From Zymoseptoria tritici IPO323 (Eukaryota > Ascomycota > Dothideomycetes > Mycosphaerellales > Mycosphaerellaceae): 64,000 nucleotides of DNA. The DNA lies in assembly GCF_000219625.1 (NCBI RefSeq), contig NC_018210.1, forward strand, positions 1,054,001 to 1,118,000. The letters run 5' to 3'. A program made the translations under genes and the position numbers. Below are positions 53,635 through 64,000 of this stretch, piece by piece; position 1 is the stretch's first letter, and each line of letters opens with the position of its first letter. Under the pieces are notes generated by a model, which did no database searches, was not told the DNA's origin, and worked only from the letters and a program-made list of their open reading frames with translations.

Positions 53635-54983
53635 ATGGATCATCAGCTTCTTCTCTATCAACCCATCGATCCGGCCCTTCGACCACTCTTGGACCCTGAA
53701 TATGTTGCATTCCACGAGCGATATATGCAATATGTCGTTCCGGATGAGATGCTGGCATGGGACGGTTCGGCTCGTACGCTGTCTTCCATCCCATATGGAG
53801 GCTCCACACCTGTCAAGGTTGGCCGTATGGTCGATATTAAGTTGGAGCATTGCAGCGTCCGTGTGTTCGTTCCGATGCTGAAGCCGTCTTACAAGGATAC
53901 TAAGCTTCCCGCCCTTCTATGGCTCCATGGAGGTACAAATAATTGCCCGGCGCATCGTAATGGAACGAGTATCTCGACTGACCTCTTTCTACTCAGGTAA
54001 CTGGGCTACAGGCGACCTCTCCAGCGAAAATGACTTCTGTACTCAGATCTGCCAAAGTATGGAATTTTTCTTCTGCTCGAAATGCGAACCAAGGCTGATC
54101 CTAGGAAAAGCATCACAATGTGTAGTCGTGACCGTTGACTACCGCCTAGCGCCAGAAAATCCTTATCCCGCATTGGCCGAAGACGCGATCGAAGCTTTCC
54201 AGTGGCTGTTCAAACATGCTGTTCCTCAATTCGGAATTGATGCTGATCGAGTCGCTGTTGGTGGACATTCTACGTGGGTCGTCATCAAGCTTCCTGTGCT
54301 GATGCCCTGCTAATCCGTATCGCCTGTCAGAGGTGCGAACCTAGCTGCCGCAGCCGTTCTAGAAGCAGCATGCCTCTTCCCTTCTCTGAAGCCATGTCTC
54401 CAACTTCTGATCCTCCCCGTGATCGACAACACTGCACTGCCCGGTCAAGGCTGGACCAGCAACCTCAACGCACCCTGGATGACTCCATCAAGGCTGCTGT
54501 ACTTTCGGGCAATGTACCTTCAAGGCAACCATCGGCGGGAAGACTGGCAGATTTCACCGCATCTCGCGCAAAGCAAGATTCTCAAAAGAGCTCCGAGGGC
54601 CTGGATCGCCGTGGCGCAGTTCGACCTGCTTGCGGCGGAGGGCATGAAATATGCGCAAGTCTTGAAGGCCGCGAAAGTTAATGCCGAGGTGAAGATGTAC
54701 GAAGGTTCGACGCATTCCCTTTTCGAGCTCAATGGTATGTCACAGGGAGGAGCGGACGTTTGTTGATACTGGTTTCTGACTACATGCTCTAGGGTATCGA
54801 CAATCTAGACCGAGCGGTCGCAGAGTTATCTCCAGCTGATTCTTTTGCAGGGTTTTGGCGAAAGGCAAAGAGCTCTTCAAAGATGCCGCTTCGATCCTTA
54901 GTGAGGCCTTTCGACCACCTCAGACTTGGATTGCGTATCAACCTCCCGGGACATCGATGCTCACACCGCCGTCAGGCACGTGA
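53635..54983 (+). CDS. HSL-type alpha/beta hydrolase (esterase/lipase-like), spliced
   Basis: Starts at ATG 53635 (MDHQLLLYQPIDPALRPLL). Exons 53635-53932, 53997-54056, 54105-54273 and 54331-54734 are well supported. The oxyanion motif LWLHGGNWATGD, VDYRLAPENPYP, the nucleophile elbow GGHSTGAN (Ser between exons 3 and 4), an Asp region (VAQFDLLAAEG) and the His in YEGSTHSLFEL are all present, so the catalytic triad is complete. The last intron is uncertain: the C-terminal helix VLAKGKELFKDAASILSEAFRPP ending at 54983 looks right, but with donor GTATGT at 54735 the phase does not fit. No signal peptide, so probably an intracellular hydrolase of small esters. Confidence 0.8.
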
Positions 54984-55705
54984 GGGACGGCTCATGGGAA
55001 TGCACGAAAGCTATCAAAGCGACGAATCCACGGCCGATTTCCCGTTCGGATAACGACACGATAAGATCGCGATCTCCAGGCGATGCTTGAGACTAGAGAC
55101 AGAGCTCGCTGATAGTGCACCAGGCAGCACTCGGACGCTGGCGTGTGGAAAGTTTGTGTGCTTTAATTCGACATCGAAGCCAGCGGCCTCTGCACTGATC
55201 TGCATCTGTACGAGGCTTGTGTACTCAGAGGCCAGCCCGCTGACTGCTTGAAGCATTGCATCACGGCAGCCCGTGCCGAAAGGCGAAAGCGGACTGCGCA
55301 GCTGATCGTAGCAATCGACCCATTGGGTACAGCCGGAGGTGCTGCAGCTACGAACCACGGGCCGGTGACCCCGTCAACCTGAAGGATCGCCATGCCAGAC
55401 TTTCAGCTTCTGAGTTGGTAATCCTTCGACGACGAGCGAGCGAATCGCATCTGGCTTGGCTACATAGCTTCGCGAATGCGAGATACTCTGACACTGCCAC
55501 CTGGAGCTGAGCCTTGTTTGTGCAACGGACTGGCCTGACATCTCTGCAACGACATACAATATCAATTACGACGCGGCCGTCAGCATGGCTTGTTTTGTAT
55601 GCATCGACCACCATTGCTTCCATGTTCACCACAAGCGACCGGGACCACCTCCAAATACAATTACAGCAGCAATCGCACCCACGAACCGTCCACCATACCA
55701 GGAAA
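54984..55705. other. Intergenic, no gene seen
   Basis: Promoter of the RTA1-like gene. Its frame is open further upstream, but the ATG at 55706 gives the usual N-terminus. Confidence 0.45.
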
Positions 55706-56785
55706 ATGTCCAACAACATCACATCCGCCGACAGTTGGTCACTTTACCCCTACGACCCAAACAAAGCCGCCCCTATCGCCTTCGCCGTCCTTCTAACCCT
55801 CATCGCCCTCACGCAAATCTACCAGTCCTTCATCCGCTTCTACTGGCGCGCCTTCGGCGGCGTGATGACCTGGGCCAGTCTGGTTTGGATCGCAGGCTTC
55901 ATCTGCCGGAGCATCTCCGTTCGCCAAGTCCAAACCATCGGCCTCTTCATCGCCCAATATGTACTCGTACTCATGGGTCCGCCGCTCTACTCCGCTGCTG
56001 AGTACTTCATTCTCGGCCGACTTTTGGGATATCTGCCGTATCATACGCCGATTCATCCTGGTCGGGTATTGAGTACGTTTATCCTACTCAGCACGGTGGT
56101 GGAAACTCTTACTGGCTCTGGAGCGGGGAATAGTGCTGGTACTGGGCGCGATCCGGCACAGAAGAAAATCGGACTGGATCTAGTCAAGTCTGCATTGATT
56201 CTGCAGTGTTTCGTGGAGGTGTTCTTCTTCTCCCTGGTCGCGACCGTGGAGATCAGGTGTCGCAAAGCAAAAAACTTCCCGATGAATGTGAGAAAAGTCT
56301 GCTACCTCCTCTACATCACCAGCGCAATGGTCTTGCTCCGCTGCATTGTGCGCACGATCGAAGGCTTCGAAGCGTCCGCCTGCGCTCCGGATCGAGAGGA
56401 TCCTTACTGCGGTCCCGTATCTCGCAATGAGTGGTTCCTCTGGACGTTCGAAGTCAGCAATATCACGCTGTTCGTGATCCTCCTCTGCGTCTTCCATCCC
56501 GGCAACTATCTCCCGCGCGATAGTCTGGTGTTCTTGGATCAGACGGATGGGAAGACGGAAAGAGTCGGTCCAGGCTTCAGCAAGGCGGACAAGAGACCTT
56601 TGCTCAGGACGGTGATAGATCCGTTCAATATCGCTGGAATCTTGACGGGTAAGGGGTTGACATTGCATAAATTTTGGGAGGAGAGCTGGCCAGCATATGA
56701 CGGACAGCGCATTGTGAGGCCTCAGAGTGAGCCCGACAATGTGGAGAGGTCGTCCGTGATTGTCGATGGATCTGGGAAAAAGTGA
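55706..56785 (+). CDS. RTA1-like membrane protein (lipid-translocating exporter family)
   Basis: 359 residues from ATG 55706 (MSNNITSADSWSLYPYDP), single exon. The external N-terminus has NIT, a glycosylation sequon, then seven hydrophobic segments (AFAVLLTLIALTQIYQSF, VMTWASLVWIAGFICRS, FIAQYVLVLMGPPLYSAAEY and so on). The signatures LLYITSAMVLLRCIVRTIEG and EWFLWTFEVSNITLFVILL, plus the final FHPGNYLP, are diagnostic of the RTA1 family. Members sit in the plasma membrane and influence lipid asymmetry and resistance to toxic amphiphiles. The direction of transport is not shown by sequence. Confidence 0.88.
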   Translation: MSNNITSADSWSLYPYDPNKAAPIAFAVLLTLIALTQIYQSFIRFYWRAFGGVMTWASLVWIAGFICRSISVRQVQTIGLFIAQYVLVLMGPPLYSAAEYFILGRLLGYLPYHTPIHPGRVLSTFILLSTVVETLTGSGAGNSAGTGRDPAQKKIGLDLVKSALILQCFVEVFFFSLVATVEIRCRKAKNFPMNVRKVCYLLYITSAMVLLRCIVRTIEGFEASACAPDREDPYCGPVSRNEWFLWTFEVSNITLFVILLCVFHPGNYLPRDSLVFLDQTDGKTERVGPGFSKADKRPLLRTVIDPFNIAGILTGKGLTLHKFWEESWPAYDGQRIVRPQSEPDNVERSSVIVDGSGKK

Positions 56786-56876
56786 CAGGTCGGAAGTCAG
56801 GACTATGCAGGCAGATGGACATGATAGACATTGATTGATGGAACGAGGCCTGACCGCGTCAATTCAGTCCACAAGC

Positions 56877-59045
56877 TCAAATGCCCAACCCAGGCACAGG
56901 TGCATCAGTCCTCGTGGCTGTCGTCCCAGCTTCGCCGCCCTCCTGCTGCAGTCCTCTCACAACCATGCCACCAAAGTCAACACCAACATCGACTAGTACG
57001 TCCGCCTCCTCGATCACAATCTTCGCACATTCCTCCCATACCTCTCCTCCTTTCTCCACACTACTCAGCTGCCTCCTCACCCTCTCGCAGAACTCATCAA
57101 CCCGACCCTTCGCCCATCTGACTACCGCACTGCCACTCGCAGCTGGGAATGACGAGCTGAACGTTCTGAAGGTATGCAGTAGCAGCGTGAAGGTCGTGTA
57201 CGCCAATGCATGGATGTGAGGTGGGAGAGCGCCGACGAACGGCAGTTCTCGAGTTCGTAAACGAATTGTCTCAGTGCGAGCATTCAGGTATGTCGTTCTA
57301 GCGAGATCCTCAAAGCCAAGACGAAGCAGCCATGCGACTTTCTCTTTGGTCATGTTGGCGGCGCCGGAGGTTTGTGCCATCTGTCGGGCGATCGAATGGG
57401 CGAGGCGACCAGCCCGCTCGTTGATCTTAGTCTGAATGATCTCCTGCGCCGTGGCGTTGCCCTTGATACTACGGGCCATGCGGCGAAGCTTTTCGGTACG
57501 GTCAACAGCGTCGTCGAAGTGTTGCAAAGCAATGTCAATGTCGAGACCGTCGATTTGTGACTCAACCCAGCGGATGCTTTGAGGTCGACCGTCTGCATCG
57601 ACGAGCACAGAGGTGCTGCGACTGAGGCCAGATAATCTCTCCGAGTTGGGAGCTTCGTTGGCCGCGTCTTCCACAGCTGCCGCGGCACGTTTGAGCAGGC
57701 GCGGATCGCGGCCAGACAAGATGGCGAAGTCTTCGAGATTCTTCTCCCGTCGGGCGTGCTCGGCTGCCAACAGCTTGCGTTGATCTTCTTGTGCTTTGCG
57801 GAATGCGACGATCAAGCCGGCTTTCTCTGCAGCGTCGGCTATAGCGTATGTGAAGCTCTCGTTGCCTGCTCGGACATTGATGGCATTTGCGATAGCTTTG
57901 TTCTCCTTCGTGTTGTTGTGTCCGATGGTAGTCGAGGCCCGCGTGCTGATGTCTGCGAGAGACACTTCATGTAATGGCCAACAACGATCTGCTATAAGCA
58001 TTGTCGTCGATTGCGATTGTTGTGATGGATGCATACTTTGCCGATTGCCCTTTCCAGAAGGTACTGCGTCGGTAGCACGCTTCTTCTCTGAGGCAACCAG
58101 CAGATGATCGTTCAACAGGACCAAGGCAACTCGACGCCGAGGCTTCCACGTCGCAGCATTGAGCTCCACCCATCGTTGACTTTCCATAAGAATGTGTCGT
58201 CCAGGAAGGGCAGGAAGGTACTTCTGCGAGCCCTCCACCCTCTTCCACAGTGTTTGCAAGTGTGTAGTCCACATCGCCTCCAGGTTGGCAACGCTGCTCC
58301 TATTCGCGCGCTTCCTGTCGGCAAGGCTCAAAGAACTGGCAGAGCTGAGATCGGCACCTCCAGCGCTCGTAGCATGACCCAGCGCGCTGGTCAGCTCGCC
58401 CATCATCGTACGAAGTGTTCGCATCTCCGACTTCAGCTTGTCCGCCTCTTTTGAGATCTTGATGAATTGTGTGCGGTTTTGGTAGACATTGTGCTGCAGG
58501 TCGGCATCTGTATGCGCTTTCAAGCTTTGCAGGTCTCTCTGGTACGCGATGATATCGGCCTCTGAGGCGTCTGCAAGTATGCTCTGAACGTACTTCTCGG
58601 CCTGGAGATTGGGATCCTTCAACGCACGCAAGTCCACCTTTAGCTTCCCTCTTCGTTCCGGACTCCGTCCTCCGTCACGAGACGGCGGCGGACGTGGAGC
58701 GGAAGAGGTGCCTGGTCGTCCAACGTACTGCGCTGGCAGCGATGGCATCGCAGGAATGGGCGGAGGCACGCCATCTTGTGGTAGTCCGCCGGTGAATCGC
58801 GTGGAGTATCTCCTCTTCACGAGGTCGCTGGTGTTGTCACCGCCGAGCTTCGGTCTTTCTCGCGAACGTGATGTCGCATCAGATTCACCGCTAGCAGCTG
58901 TCCATGTCGAGTTCGATCGAATCGCGTCCGGTCGGAGGGAGGAGGTCTCGCTTTGGGCAGTAGGGATCTGCTTTGGCGCGGAGATTGTTGGTCGCGCCGC
59001 TGTCGTCTTCTTACGCCGGAGAGATAGTCCCTTGCTCTCCGACAT
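56877..59045 (-). CDS. EXO84: Exocyst complex subunit Exo84
   Basis: 722 residues, single exon, ATG 59045 (MSESKGLSLRRKKTTAARP). A basic Ser-rich N-terminus contains LVKRRYSTRF. The Vps51/Exo84-like coiled coil follows (DPNLQAEKYVQSILADAS to LKSEMRTLRTMMGELTSAL), then a PH-like domain (about residues 290-430, GRHILMESQRWVELN, VALVLLNDHLLVA). The helical C-terminal Exo84 domain (WVESQIDGLDIDIALQHFDDA) completes it. Exo84 is one of eight subunits tethering secretory vesicles to the plasma membrane. It converges with the RTA1-like gene and diverges from TOM20 across a 288-bp promoter region. Confidence 0.92.
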   Translation of the reverse strand: MSESKGLSLRRKKTTAARPTISAPKQIPTAQSETSSLRPDAIRSNSTWTAASGESDATSRSRERPKLGGDNTSDLVKRRYSTRFTGGLPQDGVPPPIPAMPSLPAQYVGRPGTSSAPRPPPSRDGGRSPERRGKLKVDLRALKDPNLQAEKYVQSILADASEADIIAYQRDLQSLKAHTDADLQHNVYQNRTQFIKISKEADKLKSEMRTLRTMMGELTSALGHATSAGGADLSSASSLSLADRKRANRSSVANLEAMWTTHLQTLWKRVEGSQKYLPALPGRHILMESQRWVELNAATWKPRRRVALVLLNDHLLVASEKKRATDAVPSGKGNRQSMHPSQQSQSTTMLIADRCWPLHEVSLADISTRASTTIGHNNTKENKAIANAINVRAGNESFTYAIADAAEKAGLIVAFRKAQEDQRKLLAAEHARREKNLEDFAILSGRDPRLLKRAAAAVEDAANEAPNSERLSGLSRSTSVLVDADGRPQSIRWVESQIDGLDIDIALQHFDDAVDRTEKLRRMARSIKGNATAQEIIQTKINERAGRLAHSIARQMAQTSGAANMTKEKVAWLLRLGFEDLARTTYLNARTETIRLRTRELPFVGALPPHIHALAYTTFTLLLHTFRTFSSSFPAASGSAVVRWAKGRVDEFCERVRRQLSSVEKGGEVWEECAKIVIEEADVLVDVGVDFGGMVVRGLQQEGGEAGTTATRTDAPVPGLGI

Positions 59046-59333
59046 TGTAGACGTCTTCCCAGCCGTCGACTGGAAGAATCAATAGGTGTTGCTGTTGCTG
59101 GTGCCGTCTTGTCGGACAGGGTTGGGCATTCGGAGGTCGAAGCTACGTACAGAGCTGTCCACGTGACGTAATGAGAGAACTAGAAGTCCAACAAAAAATC
59201 ACAATGCTCCGTTCAACTGCGACTTCTACGCAATCACCCGCTTCCAACCCGTCGTCCGTCTTGCATCCGTTCATCGCGAGTCGCTCAATACAACAGTTAC
59301 CACCATCGAAGCAATTCCTCGATCGTCACAAAG
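59046..59333. promoter_or_regulatory. Divergent promoter region of EXO84 and TOM20
   Basis: 288 bp between the two start codons. No other frame of note. Confidence 0.5.
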
Positions 59334-59931
59334 ATGGCCTCCTCAACGCCCTCCAACGGCATCAGCACTTCAACCATCACCCTCGGAATCACCGCGGTCC
59401 TCGCAACAGCAGCTGTAGGCTACGCCATCTACTTCGACAACAAACGCCGCAGCGATCCCGAGTTCCGCAAATACCTCAAGAAGCAGCACAAGAAGGTCTC
59501 GAAGCTCGACGAAGCCGCATCCGCCGCGGCAGAGCGATCGCAAAAGGAGAAGATCGCATCAGTGGTCGCGGCCGCGAACGAGGAGGGTTTCCCGCGCGAT
59601 CCTGAGGATACGGAGGCATACTTCATGCAGGAGGTCGCGAGAGGAGAGTCGATGTGCACGGATGGAAGCGATCCGGTCGATGCAGCGCTGTGCTTCTACA
59701 AGGCGTTGAAGGTCTACCCGCAACCGAGGGAGCTGATCAGCATCTACGACAAGACTGTGCCGAAGGTGAGTTCGAGCTCTGCAAAGAGTTGTTGGAACCG
59801 GGATCAGCTAACAGAAATGTCTCAAACAGCCCATCTTGGATATCCTTGCGGAGATGATCGCGGTCGACCCAAGTATATCTGTCACCGGATCCGCAAGCGC
59901 AAGCGATGCCGGCTCGGCGACCGTCGAGTAG
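59334..59931 (+). CDS. TOM20: Mitochondrial import receptor subunit Tom20, one intron
   Basis: Exons 59334-59765 and 59830-59931 give 177 residues. The intron has GTGAGT, a GCTAAC branch site and AACAG, and the frame continues YDKTVPK|PILDILAEMIAVD. An N-terminal membrane anchor (TLGITAVLATAAVGYAIYFDNKRR) is followed by a charged linker (FRKYLKKQHKKVSK) and the receptor domain with its single TPR-like repeat (PVDAALCFYKALKVYPQP). Tom20 recognises presequences at the mitochondrial outer membrane. Unspliced, the frame would run on with a different, unlikely C-terminus. Confidence 0.92.
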
Positions 59932-60914
59932 AGCGATCATCAATTGGAGGAAGGAAGGGGAGATTGAAGAGCTGCGGTGGGTGATTACGGAAAGTACGCA
60001 CTGTACTCGCACGATGCTCGCTCGCCGCGATAGTCTGTCGACCCTCCCTACCGAACCAGCGCTTCAGCGCATCCTCCACGACATCCCGAGACCGCCGGAC
60101 GACCCACGAAATGAGCGATCTTTACTTTCTAGCATTGTCATTTGTAAGAACGAAAAAGAGGGCTTTGATGGAGAGGAGGAAGGAATGACAAAGTGCGTGA
60201 TATCGAGAACGCATGGGCAGCCTCTCAGACGGCAGTCTAATATCAAAGCAAGGAATCATGTATGCATGAAGCAGGCGCATATTCGGGAGAGCATTGGACC
60301 TCCCATAACTTTTGCCTGGATCTCACCTCTACGGCTGTGTATAAAAGAACTTTCTGCTGTACTTTCGGTCTCAACGGAACGGACGGCCGGTGAGGAGGCA
60401 GTCGGTCGATGATACTTCGATAATCCGCAATGGTACTAATGGAGATCGCAAGCAATGCTTCGCAGCACACTGACTTCAAGCCAGAGCGTAACGATCTCCT
60501 ATTCCGCCGTATTCAACCACCAGTCCTCCACACTGATCTTGACCTCGATTTGCGTCTGGCCACATCGATCTCTGGTGATACCAAGCTAGCCGTCTCCATC
60601 AGACGCCGCCTCGAAGCTCGCATTCCGGTCTTGGTTCCTTTAGACGTTGGCGTCCCAATTGGCTGCACAGTCTGGTTCTTTCCGCTGGCGTTCCCGCAAG
60701 GCGTGACTCGGTCGCGAGCTGTCCAGTCGCTCGACTAGCTTTCTCGTCGACCGGTTCATGGCCGCGCTCCAAGACCTGCGTTCAAGATATCGCGAGAGCC
60801 CAAGAGGCTTCGAAACCTCGCACACGGCCGCATCGTGCCAGCACCGCAAGCGACAAACTCTCAGAGCTAAATCACACTCTCTCCGTGATCAACAATAACA
60901 TCACTCCAAGCCCA
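59932..60914. other. Intergenic, no gene supported
   Basis: Frames such as 60430-60738 (102 codons) have no recognisable motif or good start context. Confidence 0.4.
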
Positions 60915-61199
60915 TCACACATACCCCCAATCTCCACTTCCCATTCCCTTCTCCCTTCTCGCTCCACTTCTTCCCATCAAGTCCTCCTTTGCCTTCAACC
61001 TGACCAACCGCATGTACTGCGCCTGGCTGAATCTCTCCCTCATGTCCGGCGCTGCTCGATCCAGTCCGAAGTTCTCGTCGTCGCGGTCGGAGCACAAGTG
61101 GCGGAACAGAGCCCAGCTGCAGAGAACCAAGGCACCTGCGATGAGGATGCAGATTACGATTATGGCGGAGGGAGAGAGTGCTGGACCGGCTTGTGACAT
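60915..61199 (-). CDS. Small single-pass membrane protein, hypothetical
   Basis: 94 residues, ATG 61199. The short external N-terminus MSQAGPALSPS is followed by a strong membrane helix (AIIVICILIAGALVLCSWALF) and a charged tail (RHLCSDRDDENFGLDRAAP, MRERFSQAQYMRLVRLKAK). This layout is common for small fungal membrane proteins of unknown role. Composition and helix make it more credible than other frames of this size. Confidence 0.5.
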   Translation of the reverse strand: MSQAGPALSPSAIIVICILIAGALVLCSWALFRHLCSDRDDENFGLDRAAPDMRERFSQAQYMRLVRLKAKEDLMGRSGARREKGMGSGDWGYV

Positions 61200-61923
61200 G
61201 CTTTTTCGGCGAAATTTCTGTGGCGTCTTGCGTTGGGATGTGGAAGGGTCGGAGTTTGCTATTGCTCGCGCTGAGGATGGGCGGTAAGAGAACGCATTGG
61301 TGAATGGAAGAGTGAGGTGAGGCGGCAGTGAGGTCTAGAGCTTGGCTTGTGAGTGGATGTCAGATGTACACGTACTCGCTGGCACATGTAAGAACAGGTT
61401 TTAAGCTGCTTCTGTCCCTGAACAGCGGTGGGTGGATGAAACTGCAAATTCAGGCAATATGCATTGGTAAGTCTATGTTACGTTGCCTATGCCACTGGGT
61501 ATCCTTCCATTCCTTTGTCCGAACTTCATGTGCGCTCATGAACAAGAGTTCCTGAGGTACAACATCCACAGCTTGCAGTGGTGTGAGCTTGTGCTGATGT
61601 AGAGCTTGAACGACCAAAACGCGCGGCCTGCATGTGCTGGCTGTACGTGGCTGCCTTGTGAGCTGTCACTGTATCGCATTCATGAACTTTATCCAAGACT
61701 GCCGTATACAGTCCTATCCGCCATGTCAATGAAACTCATTCTCGGAACGTCGCGTTCAATCGATCCTGTGCTCTTCATGCCTCTATCAGCCTCGTTTGGG
61801 CCGATCCAATGCGCCATACATCGATACGGTACCCTGGTCCCCAAGGTAGCGGCATATCTGAGTCGCCATGCCTGCCTCGTGAAGTGCATGCTCTGAAGCA
61901 GCAGTGAGGGCGTATGCAACATC
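61200..61923. other. Intergenic, no gene seen
   Basis: Between the small membrane protein and the F-box gene. Confidence 0.45.
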
Positions 61924-63423
61924 TCAACCGTACTCCCTTGTCATTTTCTCACACCACAATTGCACATCATCATCGTCGTAGTCCAGTTCGCGGTCCTCGC
62001 GGAAGGTTATTGGCTGCCATGTATCTGCGCCCCATCGGTAGATATCGTTGCCTTCAATATGACCGTCCTCAACTTCAGTGCACTCAGAATCCTCTTGGTT
62101 GTTGCTGAAGCACATGACGTGGCCGTCATTATCTGACAAGTCTTCCAAATGGAGACTATCAAGCGAAAACGCGGCTTCGGTGAGGACGGACAGTGTGCGG
62201 CGCCAGCTTCCCTGGACAAGGCGAATGTTACGCAACCTGAGATCTTCGAGCACTGGACCATGCGCTCTGAGAAAAGCTGCGAGCTGATCCTCATCCGTGC
62301 AAAAGCCCGCCAGATGCAGGCTGCGCAAGGTTTTCATCGGCCGCATCAGCGCGAGACTGTCCATGTATCGAGGCCTGGATCGCATTGTAGCTATGTTCAA
62401 CTCCGCGGACTTGTAGCTCAAGTTATACTTTGCGAGTTCCAATACTTCGAGGTTCGAGCATGCCTCCAACATACGAGTGAGGGCGATCGTTGACTGCCTT
62501 GCATTCTCTTCCAACTCCTCCAGCGTGGGTAGCGGATGACGTGTTTCGTCGGTCAGGTGCCTCGAGTCCGTTCGCGAATGATCTCCCCCATTCCTTGTAG
62601 CGTACGCGGATTCGAAAATGACCTGATCCGTGAGACGAAGCGAGAGCACCCTCAGAGCTGCCAGGTGGAAGGCCTTGGGCTGCGTCCAGTTGAATTGTGA
62701 CAGCGTGTCGTGAGCGACGCCGCAAGCTTGGTCGAGGCAGAAGAAGTGGAGGCACTCGACGCGCAAACCACTGTGGCGCAGGCTCTTCATGGCCATGCTG
62801 AACGTATGTGCCGCTGCCTCTTGGACCCATAGGCGGCACTTCACTTCTACCGGAAAAAGCCTAGTAGTGGTGTCGTATTGGTAGGTCACGACCGAGGTGG
62901 ACAGGCTTCGCAAGCTAACGCCGTCAGCTGCAAGTCCGCTAAGCGCTCTGCTCAGAAGGCACACGTCCCTCCCGTTCTTGCGAAGACGGTCGCCATCATC
63001 CTGCCACTCGCTCAACACGATGAAGTCGTCCATGACTTTGGACAAAGCTTCATCGCTGCAATTTTCCAGCTCTTCCTCATCTCCGTCATCTTCGTCCCAG
63101 TTCGTTTCGATCATCAATGGAGTTGGTCGTTTGCGAGTGATGATAATGTCCTTCAGGCGTACTGTATTGGGGACAAGGGCCACGAGCGACAGATCTTCCA
63201 GTTTCTTCGCCAGAGCGCTGTTCGACACTATCCAAACAAAGTCCTCCAGATTACGCTTTGTGATATCGAGATGCTTGCTCTTGTAAAAAGAGTGAAACCG
63301 ATCCTGGGTAGCTTTATCGGCAACGTCACGACTAACAAGTCGCATATTCTTGATGTCGGCCAGGTCGAGATGGTCGACGAACAAATTGTACAACTCCGGC
63401 GGAAGCTCCCCGAGCGAGGTCAT
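61924..63423 (-). CDS. F-box protein with leucine-rich-repeat-like body
   Basis: 499 residues from ATG 63423 (MTSLGELPPELYNLFVDHL); the open frame runs four codons further but from a GTG. The N-terminal F-box LGELPPELYNLFVDHLDLA...MRLVSRDV is clear. The acidic insert is DEDDGDEEELENCSDEAL. The C-terminal half has leucine-rich segments (LEVLELAKYNLSYKS, LRSLHLAGFCTDEDQLAAF, LEDLRLRNIRLV, LDSLHLEDLSDND). Likely a substrate-binding subunit of an SCF ubiquitin ligase; substrate unknown. Confidence 0.82.
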   Translation of the reverse strand: MTSLGELPPELYNLFVDHLDLADIKNMRLVSRDVADKATQDRFHSFYKSKHLDITKRNLEDFVWIVSNSALAKKLEDLSLVALVPNTVRLKDIIITRKRPTPLMIETNWDEDDGDEEELENCSDEALSKVMDDFIVLSEWQDDGDRLRKNGRDVCLLSRALSGLAADGVSLRSLSTSVVTYQYDTTTRLFPVEVKCRLWVQEAAAHTFSMAMKSLRHSGLRVECLHFFCLDQACGVAHDTLSQFNWTQPKAFHLAALRVLSLRLTDQVIFESAYATRNGGDHSRTDSRHLTDETRHPLPTLEELEENARQSTIALTRMLEACSNLEVLELAKYNLSYKSAELNIATMRSRPRYMDSLALMRPMKTLRSLHLAGFCTDEDQLAAFLRAHGPVLEDLRLRNIRLVQGSWRRTLSVLTEAAFSLDSLHLEDLSDNDGHVMCFSNNQEDSECTEVEDGHIEGNDIYRWGADTWQPITFREDRELDYDDDDVQLWCEKMTREYG

Positions 63424-64000
63424 CTTGTTGTCCACGAGCCAACGATGCTCGGAGCGGAATCTTCCTCAGTAGCGCTGGCGGTATGATCGAAAGCTGAAGC
63501 TGATGTTGCAGCTCTAGTGATGCGATTGATTTGTTGTCGCTGTCGTATTGTTGTTGATGGTGTCCTTGTATTACCGGTGATCCTGAGGTGATGTTGTGTG
63601 GAAGAGGAAGAGGAAGTTTGAAGGCTTGCAGCAAATGTACCGGTGTGGAGGCAAGAGCCAGGATCAAACGAAAGTGACTTGAATGTATCGTGCTCGTGAA
63701 TTGTCGTGAATTCGAAGCGTTTGGTGCAATCACGCGGCTTCGCGCAATCGTCACCGTCTCAGTGAGCCTCACCTGCTTCCGACCCACGGAGTCTATTCGA
63801 ATTGTCGTGCCTCGTACGATCGGTGAGCTGCTTCGCAACGCCTTGCGCCTGTGTTTGCCCTTTGCGGACAGCCTTCCTTCAATTGTCACCTTCTTTGCGC
63901 CAGACTCGGCTCTGAACATTACGCGAGCCATTGATATGGCCAGGCTGAGGCTCATGGTAAGTCTCTTTTTGCAATAGTCTCTTTGTTCCGGACTGCCGTA
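63424..64000. other. Upstream region of the F-box gene to the window end
   Basis: Promoter. Overlapping frames on both strands (minus 63955-63332, plus 63690-63977) are Arg/Ser-rich and not convincing. A gene may continue beyond the edge. Confidence 0.4.

Noticed and set aside
55014..55358. 114-codon minus frame between the hydrolase and the RTA1-like gene
   Set aside because: Composition and lack of motifs suggest a chance frame.
60430..60738. 102-codon plus frame
   Set aside because: No recognisable motif, no good start context, no splice continuation found.
63332..63955. 207-codon minus frame upstream of the F-box gene
   Set aside because: Arg/Ser-rich, no motif, overlaps the start of the F-box gene in another frame.
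1..64000. CRISPR arrays, operons, rRNA genes
   Set aside because: None seen; the window is fungal nuclear DNA with spliced genes.

Overview
The window is nuclear DNA of a filamentous ascomycete, most likely a dothideomycete. The host genes carry short GT-AG introns of about 50 to 130 bp, encode typical fungal proteins (Tma46, Ost4, Exo84, Tom20, an RTA1-like exporter, secreted GH43), and the transposons carry repeat-induced point mutation (RIP). RIP here is nearly confined to CpA to TpA (TpG to TpA on the other strand), so CAG/CAA codons have become TAG/TAA while CpG-rich sequence survives. The species is not identified.

Positions 1 to about 24,580 form a four-level nest of retroelements, each level closed by a target-site duplication I can read. 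Minus-strand Gypsy element C (1-636 and 19888 to about 24575) is split by minus-strand Gypsy element B (642-19882, TSD CTAAC). B is split by plus-strand Gypsy element A (3827-16243, TSD TATAG). A is split in its protease active-site region by a minus-strand Tad-like LINE (5460-11060, 15-bp TSD). A, B and C are chromoviruses: integrase followed by a chromodomain, and a self-priming type of primer-binding site. A second RIP-affected element, a Ty1/copia retrotransposon, lies at 42809-49142 (TSD AATGA). It sits 66 bp upstream of a host start codon.

The least expected signal is that all three LTR elements whose 3' region is visible (A, B, copia) have a long reading frame on the opposite strand between the end of pol and the 3' LTR. 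These frames are interrupted almost only by RIP-type stops. The three proteins do not resemble one another by eye. One has two CX2CX6C clusters, and one needs a 35 or 41 nt intron.

The host part starts near 24,840. It holds a secreted protein in which two complete GH43 domains are fused (25314-27613). Next comes a head-to-tail array of eight paralogous genes (28108-37244) of an F-box-like family in two subfamilies. Then follow TMA46 (minus), OST4, a possible small secreted eight-cysteine protein (40054-40389, frame unresolved), and a conserved membrane protein. After the copia element come an F-box-like gene, a spliced MDR-family oxidoreductase, a spliced HSL-type alpha/beta hydrolase, an RTA1-like exporter, EXO84, TOM20, a small membrane protein and an F-box/LRR gene.

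Host exon boundaries were inferred by eye from splice motifs and frame continuity. TE boundaries come from LTR pairs and TSDs. No database search was possible.
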